Source of the DNA: Massilia aquatica | Lineage (GTDB): Bacteria; Pseudomonadota; Gammaproteobacteria; Burkholderiales; Burkholderiaceae_D | Reading direction: 5' to 3' | Length of the DNA stretch: 64,000 bases | NCBI RefSeq assembly: GCF_011682045.1 | Contig: NZ_VVIW01000006.1 | Coordinates: forward strand, 248,001-312,000 | Part shown: positions 42,626 through 51,270 of the stretch, in pieces | Position numbering within the stretch: the first letter of the stretch is position 1 | How the letters are laid out: every line of letters begins with the position of its first letter | The notes under the pieces: generated by a model | Databases searched by the model: none | The model's input: the letters and a program-made list of their open reading frames with translations, nothing else | What the model was told of the DNA's origin: nothing | Program-made: the position numbers and the translations under genes

Positions 42626-45331
42626 CTACTTCCTGGGCCTGGCTTTTTCCTGGTCGCCCGCGATGACCACACTCAGCGCGGCCGGATCGATCGCCTTGCG
42701 GAAGGCGGCATTTAGTTGCTCCAATGACACAGCCGCGAGTTTTTGCTCGAAGCGCTCGCTCCATTCAAAGGTTTTGCCGAGGTATAGCAGCGCGGTCCAG
42801 CCGCTTGCAAGCACGCTGTCTTCGGCGCGGTTTTGCGCGCGCTGTTGCAGCAGGCCCGACTTGGCCGCCGCCAGTTCACCGGCGGTAAACCCCTTGCTGA
42901 CGGCGCGCACCAGTTCCTCGCGCATGGCCGCATCGAGCCTGGCCAGGTTCTGCGGCGCGGCGATGGCGCTCATGGTCAGGCCGCCTGCGCGGTCAAGGTC
43001 GCCCGCGCCCAGTTGCGAGCCGCCGCCGTAGGACAGGCCGTCTTTCTGGCGGATGCGGTTCATCAGGCGCGATTCCAGGCCGCCGTCGCCGAAAATGTAA
43101 TTGGCCAGCATCAGCGCCGGATAGTCCGGATCGTCGACCTGCAGGTCCAGGTTCAGGCGCGCCATGACCACGCCGTTTTCCTTGTCGGCCAGGTTGATGG
43201 TTTTCGTCAAAGGCGCCACCTTCCCATTGGTGCGCAGCACCGGCGCGTAGCTGGCGCGGCTCTGCCACTTGCCGAACAATTCGTCGACCAGCGGCGCGAC
43301 CGGCGCGGCGTCGAAGTCGCCGACGATGGCCAGTTCGCCGTGCGAGGCGCCGTAAAAATCGCGGTAGTACGCCTTCACGTCTTCCAGGCGCACCGCCTTG
43401 ACCTCGGCGATCTGCTCGTCGAGCGTGCGGGTGGCGCGCACGTCGCCTTTCGGATAATGGTCGAAGTGTTCGGAGAGCGTGCGCGCGGCCACCGATTGCG
43501 GCTCGCTGCGGCCCGACTCCAGGCTCACCAGCCATTGCTGGCGCAACTGCTCGAATTCGGCTTCCGGAAAGGTCGGTTCCTTGAGTACGTGGGCCATCAG
43601 GCGCAGCGCCTCGTTCAGGTTGGGGCGCGTGGTTTCGAATTCCAGCAGGCCGCCGCTGATCTTCAGTTTGTCGAAGGCGTCCGACAGCTGCTCGCGCGTG
43701 TATTTGGTGGTGCCGCGCGTGAGCATGGCGCCGGTCATGGCGGGCAACATGCCTTTGCCGAACAGGCTTTTCTCGTCGCCCCAATGCAGGTTCAGGTCGA
43801 CCGAGACGGCTTCGCCACGGTTCTTTTTCGGCAGCAGCGCCAGTTTCACGCCGCCCACGCTGGCCAGGGTGGTGCGCTTCATGATGTTGGCCTGGCTCGG
43901 GTCGAAGTCTTCCGACTTCTGGCTGGCCGCTTTCGGCTTGAAGTCCTTCATCACGCTCGCCAGGGTCGGCGCAGGCGGAATCTCGGCGCGGCGCGGGGCG
44001 TCGTCCGGCAAGAAGTGACCGGTGACGCGGTTGTCGCGGCGCAGGTAGCGCCCCGCCGCTTCGGCCACTTCGGCCGGGGTCATGCTGGCGATGCGCTCGC
44101 GCCCGACGAAGAACAGGCGCCAGTCGCCCAGCGCGATCACTTCGGACAAGGCCACCCCGACCTGCTGCGGGTCGTTCAGGCTTTTTTCGATGCTGTTGGT
44201 GTAGTTGCGCCGCACGCGCTCGATCTCGGCCTCGGTGGGCGGGGTCTTGACGAAGTCTTCGACGGCCGCCGTGAGGGCCTCGCGCACCGGTTCGATCGGG
44301 TCGCCCTTCTTCACCACGGCGCCGAAATACAGCATGCCGGGCGCGTAGCCGGTTTCGGCGTAGGCGAAGACGTCGCTGGCCTTGCCGCTTTCAACCAGCA
44401 GCTTGTGCAGGCGCCCGGTGGTGGCCGCGCCCAGCACTTCGGAGGCGAAGCTCAAGGCGTCGCTGTCGTCATGCAGGGCGGCCGGCACCTTGTAGCCGAC
44501 CGCGATCATCTGCACGTCGCCCTGGCGCCGCACGGCAAAACTGCGCTCGCCGTCCTGGGTCGGTTCCACCGTCCAGAACTGCGGCAAGGCGCGCTTGGGC
44601 TTGGGGATGGCGCCGAAGCTCTTGCTGATCCAGCCCAGCGCGCGGGCCGGGTCGAATTTGCCGGCCACCAGCAGCACCGCGTTATCGGGCTGGTACCAGG
44701 TGCGGTAGAACGCTTGCAGGTTCTCGATCCTGACGTTCTCGATGTCACTGCGGTTGCCGATGGTCGAGCGGCCGTAGCTGTGCCAGTCGTAGCCAAGGCT
44801 CTGCATGCGCTTCATCAGCACCTCGGCGGGCGAGTTCTCGCCGCTTTCGTACTCGTTGCGCACCACCGTCATTTCGGAGTCGAGGTCTTTTTTGGCGATG
44901 TAGGAATGGACCATGCGGTCCGCTTCCATCTGCAGCGCCCATTTCAGGTTGTCGTCGCCGGCCTGGAACACTTCGTAGTAATTGGTGCGGTCGAGCGCCG
45001 TGGTGCCGTTGAACTGCATGCCGCGCTGCGAGAACTGCTGCGCGATGTTGCGGTTGTTGGGGGCGCCCTTGAACATCAGGTGTTCGAGCAGGTGGGCCAT
45101 GCCGGTTTCGCCGTAATTCTCGTGGCGCGAGCCGACCAGGTAAGTCACGTTGACGGTGACGGTGGGCTTGGACGAGTCGGGAAACAGCAGCACCTTGAGG
45201 CCGTTCGGCAGGCGGTATTCTGTAATGCCTTCGACGGAAGGGCCCTGCACCACGCCTTTCGGCAAAGGCAGGGCGAGCGCGGCGCCCGTAACAAGGTAGG
45301 CGGCGGCGCAGATCCAGCGAATGTGAGTCAT
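42626..45331 (-). CDS. M16 family (pitrilysin-like) metallopeptidase
   Basis: A 901-residue exported zinc peptidase with a signal peptide (about 1-20, ends GAALA). The inverted zinc motif HLLEH is at 80-84 and the third ligand lies in VVRNEYESGENSP. The second half is the usual inactive M16 clamshell domain, here fused to the first as in PqqL/pitrilysin rather than encoded by a separate gene. It should degrade peptides in the periplasm. The start at 45331 gives the signal peptide. Confidence 0.93.
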   Translation of the reverse strand: MTHIRWICAAAYLVTGAALALPLPKGVVQGPSVEGITEYRLPNGLKVLLFPDSSKPTVTVNVTYLVGSRHENYGETGMAHLLEHLMFKGAPNNRNIAQQFSQRGMQFNGTTALDRTNYYEVFQAGDDNLKWALQMEADRMVHSYIAKKDLDSEMTVVRNEYESGENSPAEVLMKRMQSLGYDWHSYGRSTIGNRSDIENVRIENLQAFYRTWYQPDNAVLLVAGKFDPARALGWISKSFGAIPKPKRALPQFWTVEPTQDGERSFAVRRQGDVQMIAVGYKVPAALHDDSDALSFASEVLGAATTGRLHKLLVESGKASDVFAYAETGYAPGMLYFGAVVKKGDPIEPVREALTAAVEDFVKTPPTEAEIERVRRNYTNSIEKSLNDPQQVGVALSEVIALGDWRLFFVGRERIASMTPAEVAEAAGRYLRRDNRVTGHFLPDDAPRRAEIPPAPTLASVMKDFKPKAASQKSEDFDPSQANIMKRTTLASVGGVKLALLPKKNRGEAVSVDLNLHWGDEKSLFGKGMLPAMTGAMLTRGTTKYTREQLSDAFDKLKISGGLLEFETTRPNLNEALRLMAHVLKEPTFPEAEFEQLRQQWLVSLESGRSEPQSVAARTLSEHFDHYPKGDVRATRTLDEQIAEVKAVRLEDVKAYYRDFYGASHGELAIVGDFDAAPVAPLVDELFGKWQSRASYAPVLRTNGKVAPLTKTINLADKENGVVMARLNLDLQVDDPDYPALMLANYIFGDGGLESRLMNRIRQKDGLSYGGGSQLGAGDLDRAGGLTMSAIAAPQNLARLDAAMREELVRAVSKGFTAGELAAAKSGLLQQRAQNRAEDSVLASGWTALLYLGKTFEWSERFEQKLAAVSLEQLNAAFRKAIDPAALSVVIAGDQEKARPRK

Positions 45332-45423
45332 GAGGTCTTTTTTCAGAGTGGACACGGTTTGCCGTGCCCACAAGGACCCCGGCGCGAGCCATCATACCAG
45401 AGGCTGGCAGTTGCGCAGATGTG

Positions 45424-45873
45424 CTACTGGCGCGCGCGTTTCTCGTGGGATTGCTGGTGCGAGCTGATACGCGACAGCTCGCCCATTTCGTCGGCCAAAA
45501 ATTCGAGCAGGTCGTCGACGCTGACGATGCCGGTCAGTCCGCCGGCGTTGTTGACCACAGGAACGCGCCGGATGCCGCGGGAACGCATGCGGTCGATCGT
45601 TTCGTAGACGTCGTCGTCTTCCGACGCGGTGAGCAGGTCGGCGCTCATGAGGTCGCCGACCAGCAGGCTGGCCGGATCGAGTCCGAGCGCAATGACGGAA
45701 ACCACGATGTCGCGGTCGGTGAGAATGCCGACCGGAATGCGTTCGTCGTTGATGTGTTCGACGACGACGAGGTCGCCAACGTGATGCTTCCGCATCAGCA
45801 AGGCTGCGGCCTGGACCGTTTCGTCGCCCTGGCAGTAAATGGTTTGGACAGTGCAGATTTCGCCTATGCGCAT
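45424..45873 (-). CDS. CBS-domain pair protein
   Basis: A 149-residue protein consisting of two CBS motifs (about 8-60 and 75-130) with VGILTDRDIVVSVIALG and IVSVDDLLEFLADE. Such stand-alone pairs sense adenine nucleotides and regulate partners; the partner is unknown. It has no other domain. It is in line with the M16 gene but separated by 92 nt. Confidence 0.88.
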   Translation of the reverse strand: MRIGEICTVQTIYCQGDETVQAAALLMRKHHVGDLVVVEHINDERIPVGILTDRDIVVSVIALGLDPASLLVGDLMSADLLTASEDDDVYETIDRMRSRGIRRVPVVNNAGGLTGIVSVDDLLEFLADEMGELSRISSHQQSHEKRARQ

Positions 45874-45995
45874 TGTTTTCTCCCGAGCGTCTGAGCGCTT
45901 GTCATGTGCGCGCGCAGATGGGCACGCAAAAGACTTAAGCTAACGCGCTATTTCTGTCGCCAGTTTGATCTTGCTCAAAACAGCGATGATGCTTT

Positions 45996-46340
45996 TCAGA
46001 TTTTAGGCTCGCCCGGTTCGGGCAGGATGCAGGCGTCGATGATCTGGAGATCATTGTCCTTGGCGAAATTGAGGACGAAGTGGTAGGCCAGCGGTTCGAG
46101 CTTCTGGAGGTCGTTGTTGACCACCACGGCCTTGACGCCGTCGAGCATGGTCGGGCGCACATAGGGCGAGAACTGGAGGTGCGCATTGCGCCCGCCCGAG
46201 CCTTCGGGGCGAAAGCAGGACATGACGCCGCACAGCCGCTCGGCCCAGTCGCTGGGGCGGAACTGCCTGCCATCGCTGGTGAGGCCAAGAATGAAAAACT
46301 CGTCGGCGAGTTTTTTCTTGCTTTCGGATAACTCGGCCAT
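45996..46340 (-). CDS. DUF3579 domain-containing protein
   Basis: A 114-residue protein starting MAELSESKKKLADEFFILGL and containing SDWAERLCGVMSCFRPEGSG and the basic/acidic end DLQIIDACILPEPGEPKI, the pattern of DUF3579. The family is small and restricted to betaproteobacteria and relatives, and has no known function. The frame extends 50 codons upstream; I prefer the ATG at 46340 because the family begins there, although no strong ribosome site is seen. Confidence 0.75.
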   Translation of the reverse strand: MAELSESKKKLADEFFILGLTSDGRQFRPSDWAERLCGVMSCFRPEGSGGRNAHLQFSPYVRPTMLDGVKAVVVNNDLQKLEPLAYHFVLNFAKDNDLQIIDACILPEPGEPKI

Positions 46341-46517
46341 AGGGCGGGTCGTGGGAACAAGAAGATGCGTGGAGACGAAGGCGCAAGCGCCGGGCCAGTG
46401 AATCAGGTGCTGCTGTGCAACGTGAGTATTATATCTTATAGAAGAGTTGAGCTTGCAGAATGATGCAGTCTGGATGCGGGAGGCGCTCACTGATAGCGTC
46501 GTCTCCGCCCCCCCGCC

Positions 46518-46547
46518 CCGTCGTTCCCGCGAAGGCGGGAATGACGG
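46518..46547. repeat. REP-like palindrome (GCGAAGGCGGG family), copy 1
   Basis: CCGTCGTTCCCGC and GCGGGAATGACGG flank a GAAG loop, with one mismatch. The same core recurs at 53907-53986 and 58321-58356, so this is a dispersed family in this genome. Confidence 0.75.
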
Positions 46548-46608
46548 TGGATAGGCGGGAAGAAGACGCTACAGCTTACGTCATCACCGCTCCCGTCCCC
46601 CTCATCGA

Positions 46609-47586
46609 TCAGGTCGCCACTTGCCCAATATTAGCCAAACCAACCGCCCCCGACAACAGCAACAGCAGCAGCATCCATAAAAGCAACGCCCGCCACACCA
46701 ATCCGACCGTGCTTTGCAGGGCCCGGGCGTTCGGCTCTTCCCCCGGCATGACTTCCACTTCGCTGTACGTGCTGTCGACGGTCGCCGCGTCCGGCGGCAA
46801 GACCTTGGAAGCATTCTCGTTCGGCGTGCCCAGGCGCACGCCCATGGCGCCGCCGCCAGCCGACAAAATGATGCCGCGCGCTTCATCGCTCCAGCGATGG
46901 GCGAAATTGCGCCATGCATAAATGGCATCTTCAAAATTGCCCACCACCGCGAACGCCACCGCCGTCAGGCGTACCGGCAGCCAGTCGATCCAGTAAAACG
47001 CGCGCGCGGCGAACTGGCCGAAGGCTTCATTGCGCATGTGATCCGGCTCGTTCCAGGCGCGCGCCAGGTATTCCGACACGCGGTACATTACCGCGCCGGC
47101 CGGCCCGATGATCAAGAACCAGAAAAACACCCCGAATACATTGCGGTGCGTGGTCACCAGCGACTTTTCAACAGCGATGCGGGCCACTTCCGATGCTTCC
47201 ATGCCAACCGTGTCGATGCGCGCCCACTCGGCCAGCAGCGCGCGGGCGCCGGCTTCATCGCCCGCGCTCAGCGCGCCCTGGATCGAACTGAAATAATGGC
47301 TGTAATGACGGAAACCCAGGGTCAGGTACACGATCAGCACGTTCCACGCAAAGGCGATGAAGACCAGCTGGTAGTTGTACAGCAGCCAGGAAATCAGGCC
47401 GGTCGGGCCAACCAGCAGCAGGATCACCAGCACCCAGCCCATGCGTCCGTTGCTGGCGTCGCCCGCGTTGAACCAGCCCTCCATGCGCATCGCAAAACTC
47501 TTGATCTCCGCATATATCAGATTGTCTGCCCGCAGCGGCTTGAGCTGTTCGATCAGCAGCGCGCAGAGAATGGAGAGAAATGTCAT
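46609..47586 (-). CDS. CobD/CbiB-family membrane protein
   Basis: A 325-residue inner-membrane protein of the CobD/CbiB family with about five helices (the last at about 300-318). It starts MTFLSILCALLIEQLKPLRA and contains YWIDWLPVRLTAVAFAVVGNFEDA. True CbiB makes adenosylcobinamide, but in Burkholderiales this stand-alone form is not in a cobalamin cluster and its role is uncertain. AAAGGAC precedes the ATG at 47586. It is divergent from nothing and is read with the Nudix gene in line. Confidence 0.8.
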   Translation of the reverse strand: MTFLSILCALLIEQLKPLRADNLIYAEIKSFAMRMEGWFNAGDASNGRMGWVLVILLLVGPTGLISWLLYNYQLVFIAFAWNVLIVYLTLGFRHYSHYFSSIQGALSAGDEAGARALLAEWARIDTVGMEASEVARIAVEKSLVTTHRNVFGVFFWFLIIGPAGAVMYRVSEYLARAWNEPDHMRNEAFGQFAARAFYWIDWLPVRLTAVAFAVVGNFEDAIYAWRNFAHRWSDEARGIILSAGGGAMGVRLGTPNENASKVLPPDAATVDSTYSEVEVMPGEEPNARALQSTVGLVWRALLLWMLLLLLLSGAVGLANIGQVAT

Positions 47587-47702
47587 CGAACGTCCTTTTG
47601 TACTTTTTGAAATGAAGCAGCAGAGCAATTCATCAATGCCCGCTACGATAGCGCAGAGCACCGATTCAATCAAACATATTGGCGCTTCGGCCGATTTGCG
47701 CT

Positions 47703-48368
47703 TCAGGCACGCAGGAAGTGAAACAGGTTGCGCAGCATGCCGGCGGTAGCGCCCCAGATAAAGAAGCGATCATACGGCATGGCGTAGAAGCTGCGCTGTC
47801 CCGCCCCCTCGGGCAGTTCCAGCGAGAGGCGCTGGTGGTTCATGCCGTCCATCAAAAATTGCAGCGGCACTTCGAAGATTTCAGCCACTTCGTTGGCGTC
47901 GGCGGCCAGCTCGAACGGCGGCGCGATCAGGCCCACCACCGGCGTGACCCGGTATCCGGTGCCGGTAATATAGTCGGGCAAGGTGCCGATCACGTCCACA
48001 TGGCGGCGCTGCAGGCCGATTTCTTCCTCGCTCTCGCGCAGGGCCGTGGCAATGGCCGAGGCGTCGTAGCTCTCGGCGCGCCCGCCCGGAAAGCTGATCT
48101 GCCCGGCGTGCGCCGACAGGTGCGCGGTGCGCACGGTCAGCAGCATGGTCAGCCCGCCCTCGCGCTGCACCAGCGGCAGCAGCACCGAGGCCGGCATCAT
48201 TTCTTCGCGCGCGCCCCAGGATTCGCCCGGCGGCTCGGGCTGCCAGTCGGGAGGACTGGCGAAACGCTGGCGCAGCCAGGCCGGCGTGAGGCGCTCGGGG
48301 TCGAGCGCCGCTTCGCCACCGAGGGCTTCGACAGGCAATTTTTCTGGATCGAAAATAATCTTGGGCAA
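47703..48368 (-). CDS. Nudix CoA pyrophosphatase (NudL-like)
   Basis: A 221-residue Nudix hydrolase. The CoA pyrophosphatase motif LLTVRTAHLSAHAGQISFPG precedes the Nudix box that ends ALRESEEEIGL (about 109-119). It should hydrolyse CoA or acyl-CoA to phosphopantetheine and ADP. The start lies about 65 nt after the rplS stop on the same strand but behind the terminator at 48389-48419. The same gene order is common in the order. Confidence 0.9.
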   Translation of the reverse strand: MPKIIFDPEKLPVEALGGEAALDPERLTPAWLRQRFASPPDWQPEPPGESWGAREEMMPASVLLPLVQREGGLTMLLTVRTAHLSAHAGQISFPGGRAESYDASAIATALRESEEEIGLQRRHVDVIGTLPDYITGTGYRVTPVVGLIAPPFELAADANEVAEIFEVPLQFLMDGMNHQRLSLELPEGAGQRSFYAMPYDRFFIWGATAGMLRNLFHFLRA

Positions 48369-48388
48369 AGGTATTGTCCTCTAAAACG

Positions 48389-48419
48389 AAAAAAGGCATC
48401 CGGATAGGATGCCTTTTTT
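48389..48419 (-). terminator. Terminator of the rpsP-rimM-trmD-rplS operon
   Basis: AAAAAAGGCATCC pairs with GGATGCCTTTTTT over 13 bp around a 5-nt loop. It lies 16 nt after the rplS stop and works on either strand. Confidence 0.92.
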
Positions 48420-48435
48420 GCAACGCAGATGCCGA

Positions 48436-48822
48436 TTACTTGGCAGCAGCTGGAGTTGCAGCGCGACGGTTTGGCAGTTTTTCTTTGATACGTGCCGATT
48501 TACCCGAACGCTCACGCAGGTAGTACAGCTTGGCGCGGCGAACATCACCACGACGCTTGACTTCGATCGATGCGATCAGCGGGGAATACAGCTGGAACGT
48601 ACGCTCGACGCCTTCGCCGGACGAGATCTTGCGAACGATGAAGTTCGAGTTCAGGCCACGGTTACGACGGGAGATCACGACGCCTTCGTATGCCTGGGCG
48701 CGCTTGCGGGTGCCTTCGACCACGTTGACGTTGACGATAACGGTATCGCCAGGTGCGAAATCAGGAATAGTCTTGCCCAGACGGGCAATTTCTTCTTGCT
48801 CAAGTTGCTGAATCAAATTCAT
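48436..48822 (-). CDS. rplS: 50S ribosomal protein L19
   Basis: Ribosomal protein bL19, 128 residues, at the 30S-50S interface. It starts [20 protein letters not shown] and has the conserved [20 protein letters not shown] near the end. GGAGTCC precedes the ATG at 48822; seven upstream codons in frame are not part of the protein. It is last in the rpsP operon, 117 nt after trmD. Confidence 0.98.
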   Translation of the reverse strand: MNLIQQLEQEEIARLGKTIPDFAPGDTVIVNVNVVEGTRKRAQAYEGVVISRRNRGLNSNFIVRKISSGEGVERTFQLYSPLIASIEVKRRGDVRRAKLYYLRERSGKSARIKEKLPNRRAATPAAAK

Positions 48823-48939
48823 TTTTAGGACTCCGATAACCATCTTGCTGGCGCTGCATTCGCCCAGTAGAGGATGGGGTTACTGATACAGGCGAGATTG
48901 CCTGCACAGTGGTACTGCCTGGTACTAACTACAGCAGAT

Positions 48940-49686
48940 TTACAAACCTGCAAGAAACTTTTCATCGGCCTTGCTCAGCAGTCCGGCGCTGCGCGCACGG
49001 GCCAGCAGATCGGGCCGTTTGTTGGCGGTGGCTTCGAGCATGCGCTCGCGCCGCCACTTGATAATCTCGGCATGGTTGCCGCCCATCAGGACCGGCGGCA
49101 CCGCCACGCCTTCGTACGTATCGGGACGGGTGTAATGGGGCGAATCGAGCAGGCCGTTGACGAAACTGTCTTCGAGCGCCGAGGCGTCGTCGTTCAGTAC
49201 GCCCGGCAACTGCCGCACCACCGCATCCATCAGCGCCATCGCCGGCAGTTCGCCGCCCGACAGCACGAAGTCGCCGAGGCTGATTTCCTCGTCGACGCAG
49301 CGCTCGAGCAAGCGCTGGTCGACCGCTTCGTAGCGTCCGCACAGCACGATCAAGCCCGCTTCATCTTTCAGATCCATCACCCGCTCGTGCGTCAGCGCCC
49401 TGCCCTGCGGCGACATGAACACCACGCGCGGCACCGGCAGATCGAGCATCACCTGGCGCTGCTTGGCGGCGCCGATGGCGGCCTCGAGCGGCTTGGCCAG
49501 CATCACCATGCCCGGTCCGCCGCCATACGGGCGGTCGTCGACGGTACGGTGGTTATCGCTCGTGAAATCGCGCGGATTCCAGGTCGACAGGCCCCAGCGT
49601 TTCTGCTCGAACGCGCGGCGGGTCACACCCGACTGCGTCAGCGCGGCAAACATCTCGGGAAACAAGGTCACGACATCAAATTGCAT
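48940..49686 (-). CDS. trmD: tRNA (guanine37-N1)-methyltransferase
   Basis: A 248-residue SPOUT methyltransferase that makes m1G37 in tRNAs and prevents frameshifting. It starts [20 protein letters not shown]. The knot region with the SAM site reads [12 protein letters not shown] and [20 protein letters not shown], followed by [10 protein letters not shown]. The order rpsP-rimM-trmD-rplS is conserved. Length is typical. Confidence 0.98.
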   Translation of the reverse strand: MQFDVVTLFPEMFAALTQSGVTRRAFEQKRWGLSTWNPRDFTSDNHRTVDDRPYGGGPGMVMLAKPLEAAIGAAKQRQVMLDLPVPRVVFMSPQGRALTHERVMDLKDEAGLIVLCGRYEAVDQRLLERCVDEEISLGDFVLSGGELPAMALMDAVVRQLPGVLNDDASALEDSFVNGLLDSPHYTRPDTYEGVAVPPVLMGGNHAEIIKWRRERMLEATANKRPDLLARARSAGLLSKADEKFLAGL

Positions 49687-49709
49687 GGCGCTCTCGCCTT
49701 GTTGCGGTC

Positions 49710-50264
49710 TTAATAATCCAGACCCCAGTCCACCGTGATGGTCTTGCTTGCCTGGTCAACTGTTATAACGAACTGGTCCACAAACGGAATCAGGCGCTCG
49801 GGCGCCTTTGCATCATTTGCGGGGTCCGGCACCGGCGTAATGCGCAAAATCGATTGCGCGCCGTTATGCATCATGTCGGACACCAGCCCCAAGGCCTCGC
49901 CTTGCAGGTTCACTACATTCAGCCCGATCAGATCGGACCAATAAAATTCATCGGCCGGCAGTTGCGGGAACTGGCTGCGCGGGATGGAAACAGCGGCGCC
50001 TTTCAGCGCCTCCGCGGCATCCCGCCCAAGCGTACCTGCCAACTGGGCCACGACGTCGCCGCCGTGTATTTTCGCAGTCCGTACGGAGACGGATTGCAGG
50101 CTGGGTTTATCCAGCCACCAGGTTTTCACGCTCAGCAACCCATCCGCGTCGGTGGAAAACGGGGTGACCCGAATCGAACCGGTGACGCCAAAGGCGCCGG
50201 ACACATACCCGACTTGCGTCAGGTCGTCAGGGATTTGCACCCCGGATGCTGCTGGACCGCTCAA
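49710..50264 (-). CDS. rimM: Ribosome maturation factor RimM
   Basis: A 184-residue 16S processing protein with the N-terminal RimM barrel ([20 protein letters not shown]) and a C-terminal PRC-barrel half ([35 protein letters not shown]). It helps maturation of the 30S head by binding uS19. It lies 12 nt after rpsP and 23 nt before trmD. Confidence 0.97.
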   Translation of the reverse strand: MSGPAASGVQIPDDLTQVGYVSGAFGVTGSIRVTPFSTDADGLLSVKTWWLDKPSLQSVSVRTAKIHGGDVVAQLAGTLGRDAAEALKGAAVSIPRSQFPQLPADEFYWSDLIGLNVVNLQGEALGLVSDMMHNGAQSILRITPVPDPANDAKAPERLIPFVDQFVITVDQASKTITVDWGLDY

Positions 50265-50276
50265 ACCCGGACCTGC

Positions 50277-50534
50277 TTAGGCTGCTGCTGGAGCTGCTGG
50301 CTGGCTGTTCACCAGACGTGCAACGGTTGGCGACAATTGTGCGCCAACGCCTTGCCAGTAAGCCAGACGGTCTGCGGTGATACGCAGGCCGACTTCGCCA
50401 CCAGCTGCCATCGGGTTGTAAAAACCGATGCGCTCGATGAAGCGGCCGTCGCGGCGATTGCGCGAGTCCGTTGCAACGATGTTGAAGAACGGGCGCTTCT
50501 TGGCGCCTCCACGAGCTAAACGAATAACGACCAT
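50277..50534 (-). CDS. rpsP: 30S ribosomal protein S16
   Basis: Ribosomal protein bS16, 85 residues, starting [20 protein letters not shown], with RIGFYNPMA and an alanine/proline tail. The ATG at 50534 is the family start; upstream in-frame codons run into the promoter. It is first in its operon. Confidence 0.98.
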   Translation of the reverse strand: MVVIRLARGGAKKRPFFNIVATDSRNRRDGRFIERIGFYNPMAAGGEVGLRITADRLAYWQGVGAQLSPTVARLVNSQPAAPAAA

Positions 50535-50574
50535 AATAATTCCAAAAAGTTGTGCTGGGCGGAAAAAGCCGACA

Positions 50575-50604
50575 ATTATAGCGCGCAATGCCGCGCAGCA
50601 GCAA
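50575..50604 (-). promoter_or_regulatory. Promoter of the rpsP operon
   Basis: On the minus strand TTGCTG (50604-50599), an 18-nt spacer, then a perfect TATAAT (50580-50575), about 40 nt before the rpsP start. Confidence 0.7.
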
Positions 50605-50778
50605 GCGTTAATGACAACAGGGCGCGCACTTCGGGGCGAATTGAAGATTATCGCCTATTTTGGGGCGAACCGCCAACTGCATCGTGGAGGATGTCGCCGG
50701 AAGCGGCTGGCATGCGGCCGTGCGTTCCTTGCGGAATTGACCGATACTGCCTGCTTTCCCGCTTCCCTGGCCCGCCTC

Positions 50779-51195
50779 ATGTCCACATCGCACAAAAACA
50801 AAACCTTCGCCACCTTCCTGGCCGTGATCCTCGGCGCCCTCGGCGCGCACCGCTTTTACCTGCGCGGCAGCCTCGACAAACTGGGCCTGCTGCACATGGC
50901 CAGCCTGCCCGTGGCCGGCCTGGTGTATGGCCTGGCGCCCGATGCCAACTGGTTTTACCAGATCCTGCCGCTGGTGGTCTCGGGCCTCGCCGGCTTCATC
51001 GAAGCGCTGGTGATCGGCCTGATGCCCGACGAAAAATTCGACGCCGCCTTCAACCCCGCTTCAGGCCGCCAGTCGGCATCGACCTGGATACTGGCATTGT
51101 TGTTGGTTTGCACAATGCTGGTGGCGGCCTCGATGGGCATCGCCACCCTCGCCCGCCTGAACGACCTGCTGTACACCGGCGGCTCTTACGGCTGA
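50779..51195 (+). CDS. TM2 domain-containing membrane protein
   Basis: A 138-residue protein with a TM2 domain (about 8-60; LAVILGALGAHRFYLRGSLD has the conserved GxxGxHRFYL motif) and two further helices, the last at about 106-126. The family is membrane-bound with unknown role. The ATG at 50779 matches the domain start; no good ribosome site precedes it. The stop codon lies inside the first unit of a 14-bp tandem repeat. Confidence 0.8.
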   Translation: MSTSHKNKTFATFLAVILGALGAHRFYLRGSLDKLGLLHMASLPVAGLVYGLAPDANWFYQILPLVVSGLAGFIEALVIGLMPDEKFDAAFNPASGRQSASTWILALLLVCTMLVAASMGIATLARLNDLLYTGGSYG

Positions 51196-51270
51196 CGCAC
51201 TGTCGCGACGCACTGTCGCGACGCACTGTCGTGACGCACTGTCGTGACGCACTGTCGTGACGCACCTACG
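51194..51270. repeat. 14-bp tandem repeat
   Basis: Five 14-bp units (GACGCACTGTCGCG twice, then GACGCACTGTCGTG three times) plus a partial sixth start at the TM2 stop and run to the end of the next, convergent gene. Only one base differs between the two unit types. Confidence 0.9.

Noticed and set aside
42833-45607. A 924-codon plus-strand frame opposite the M16 peptidase
   Set aside because: Low-complexity Arg/Gly/Val/Gln-rich translation without recognisable motifs; the minus strand encodes a clear HxxEH peptidase.
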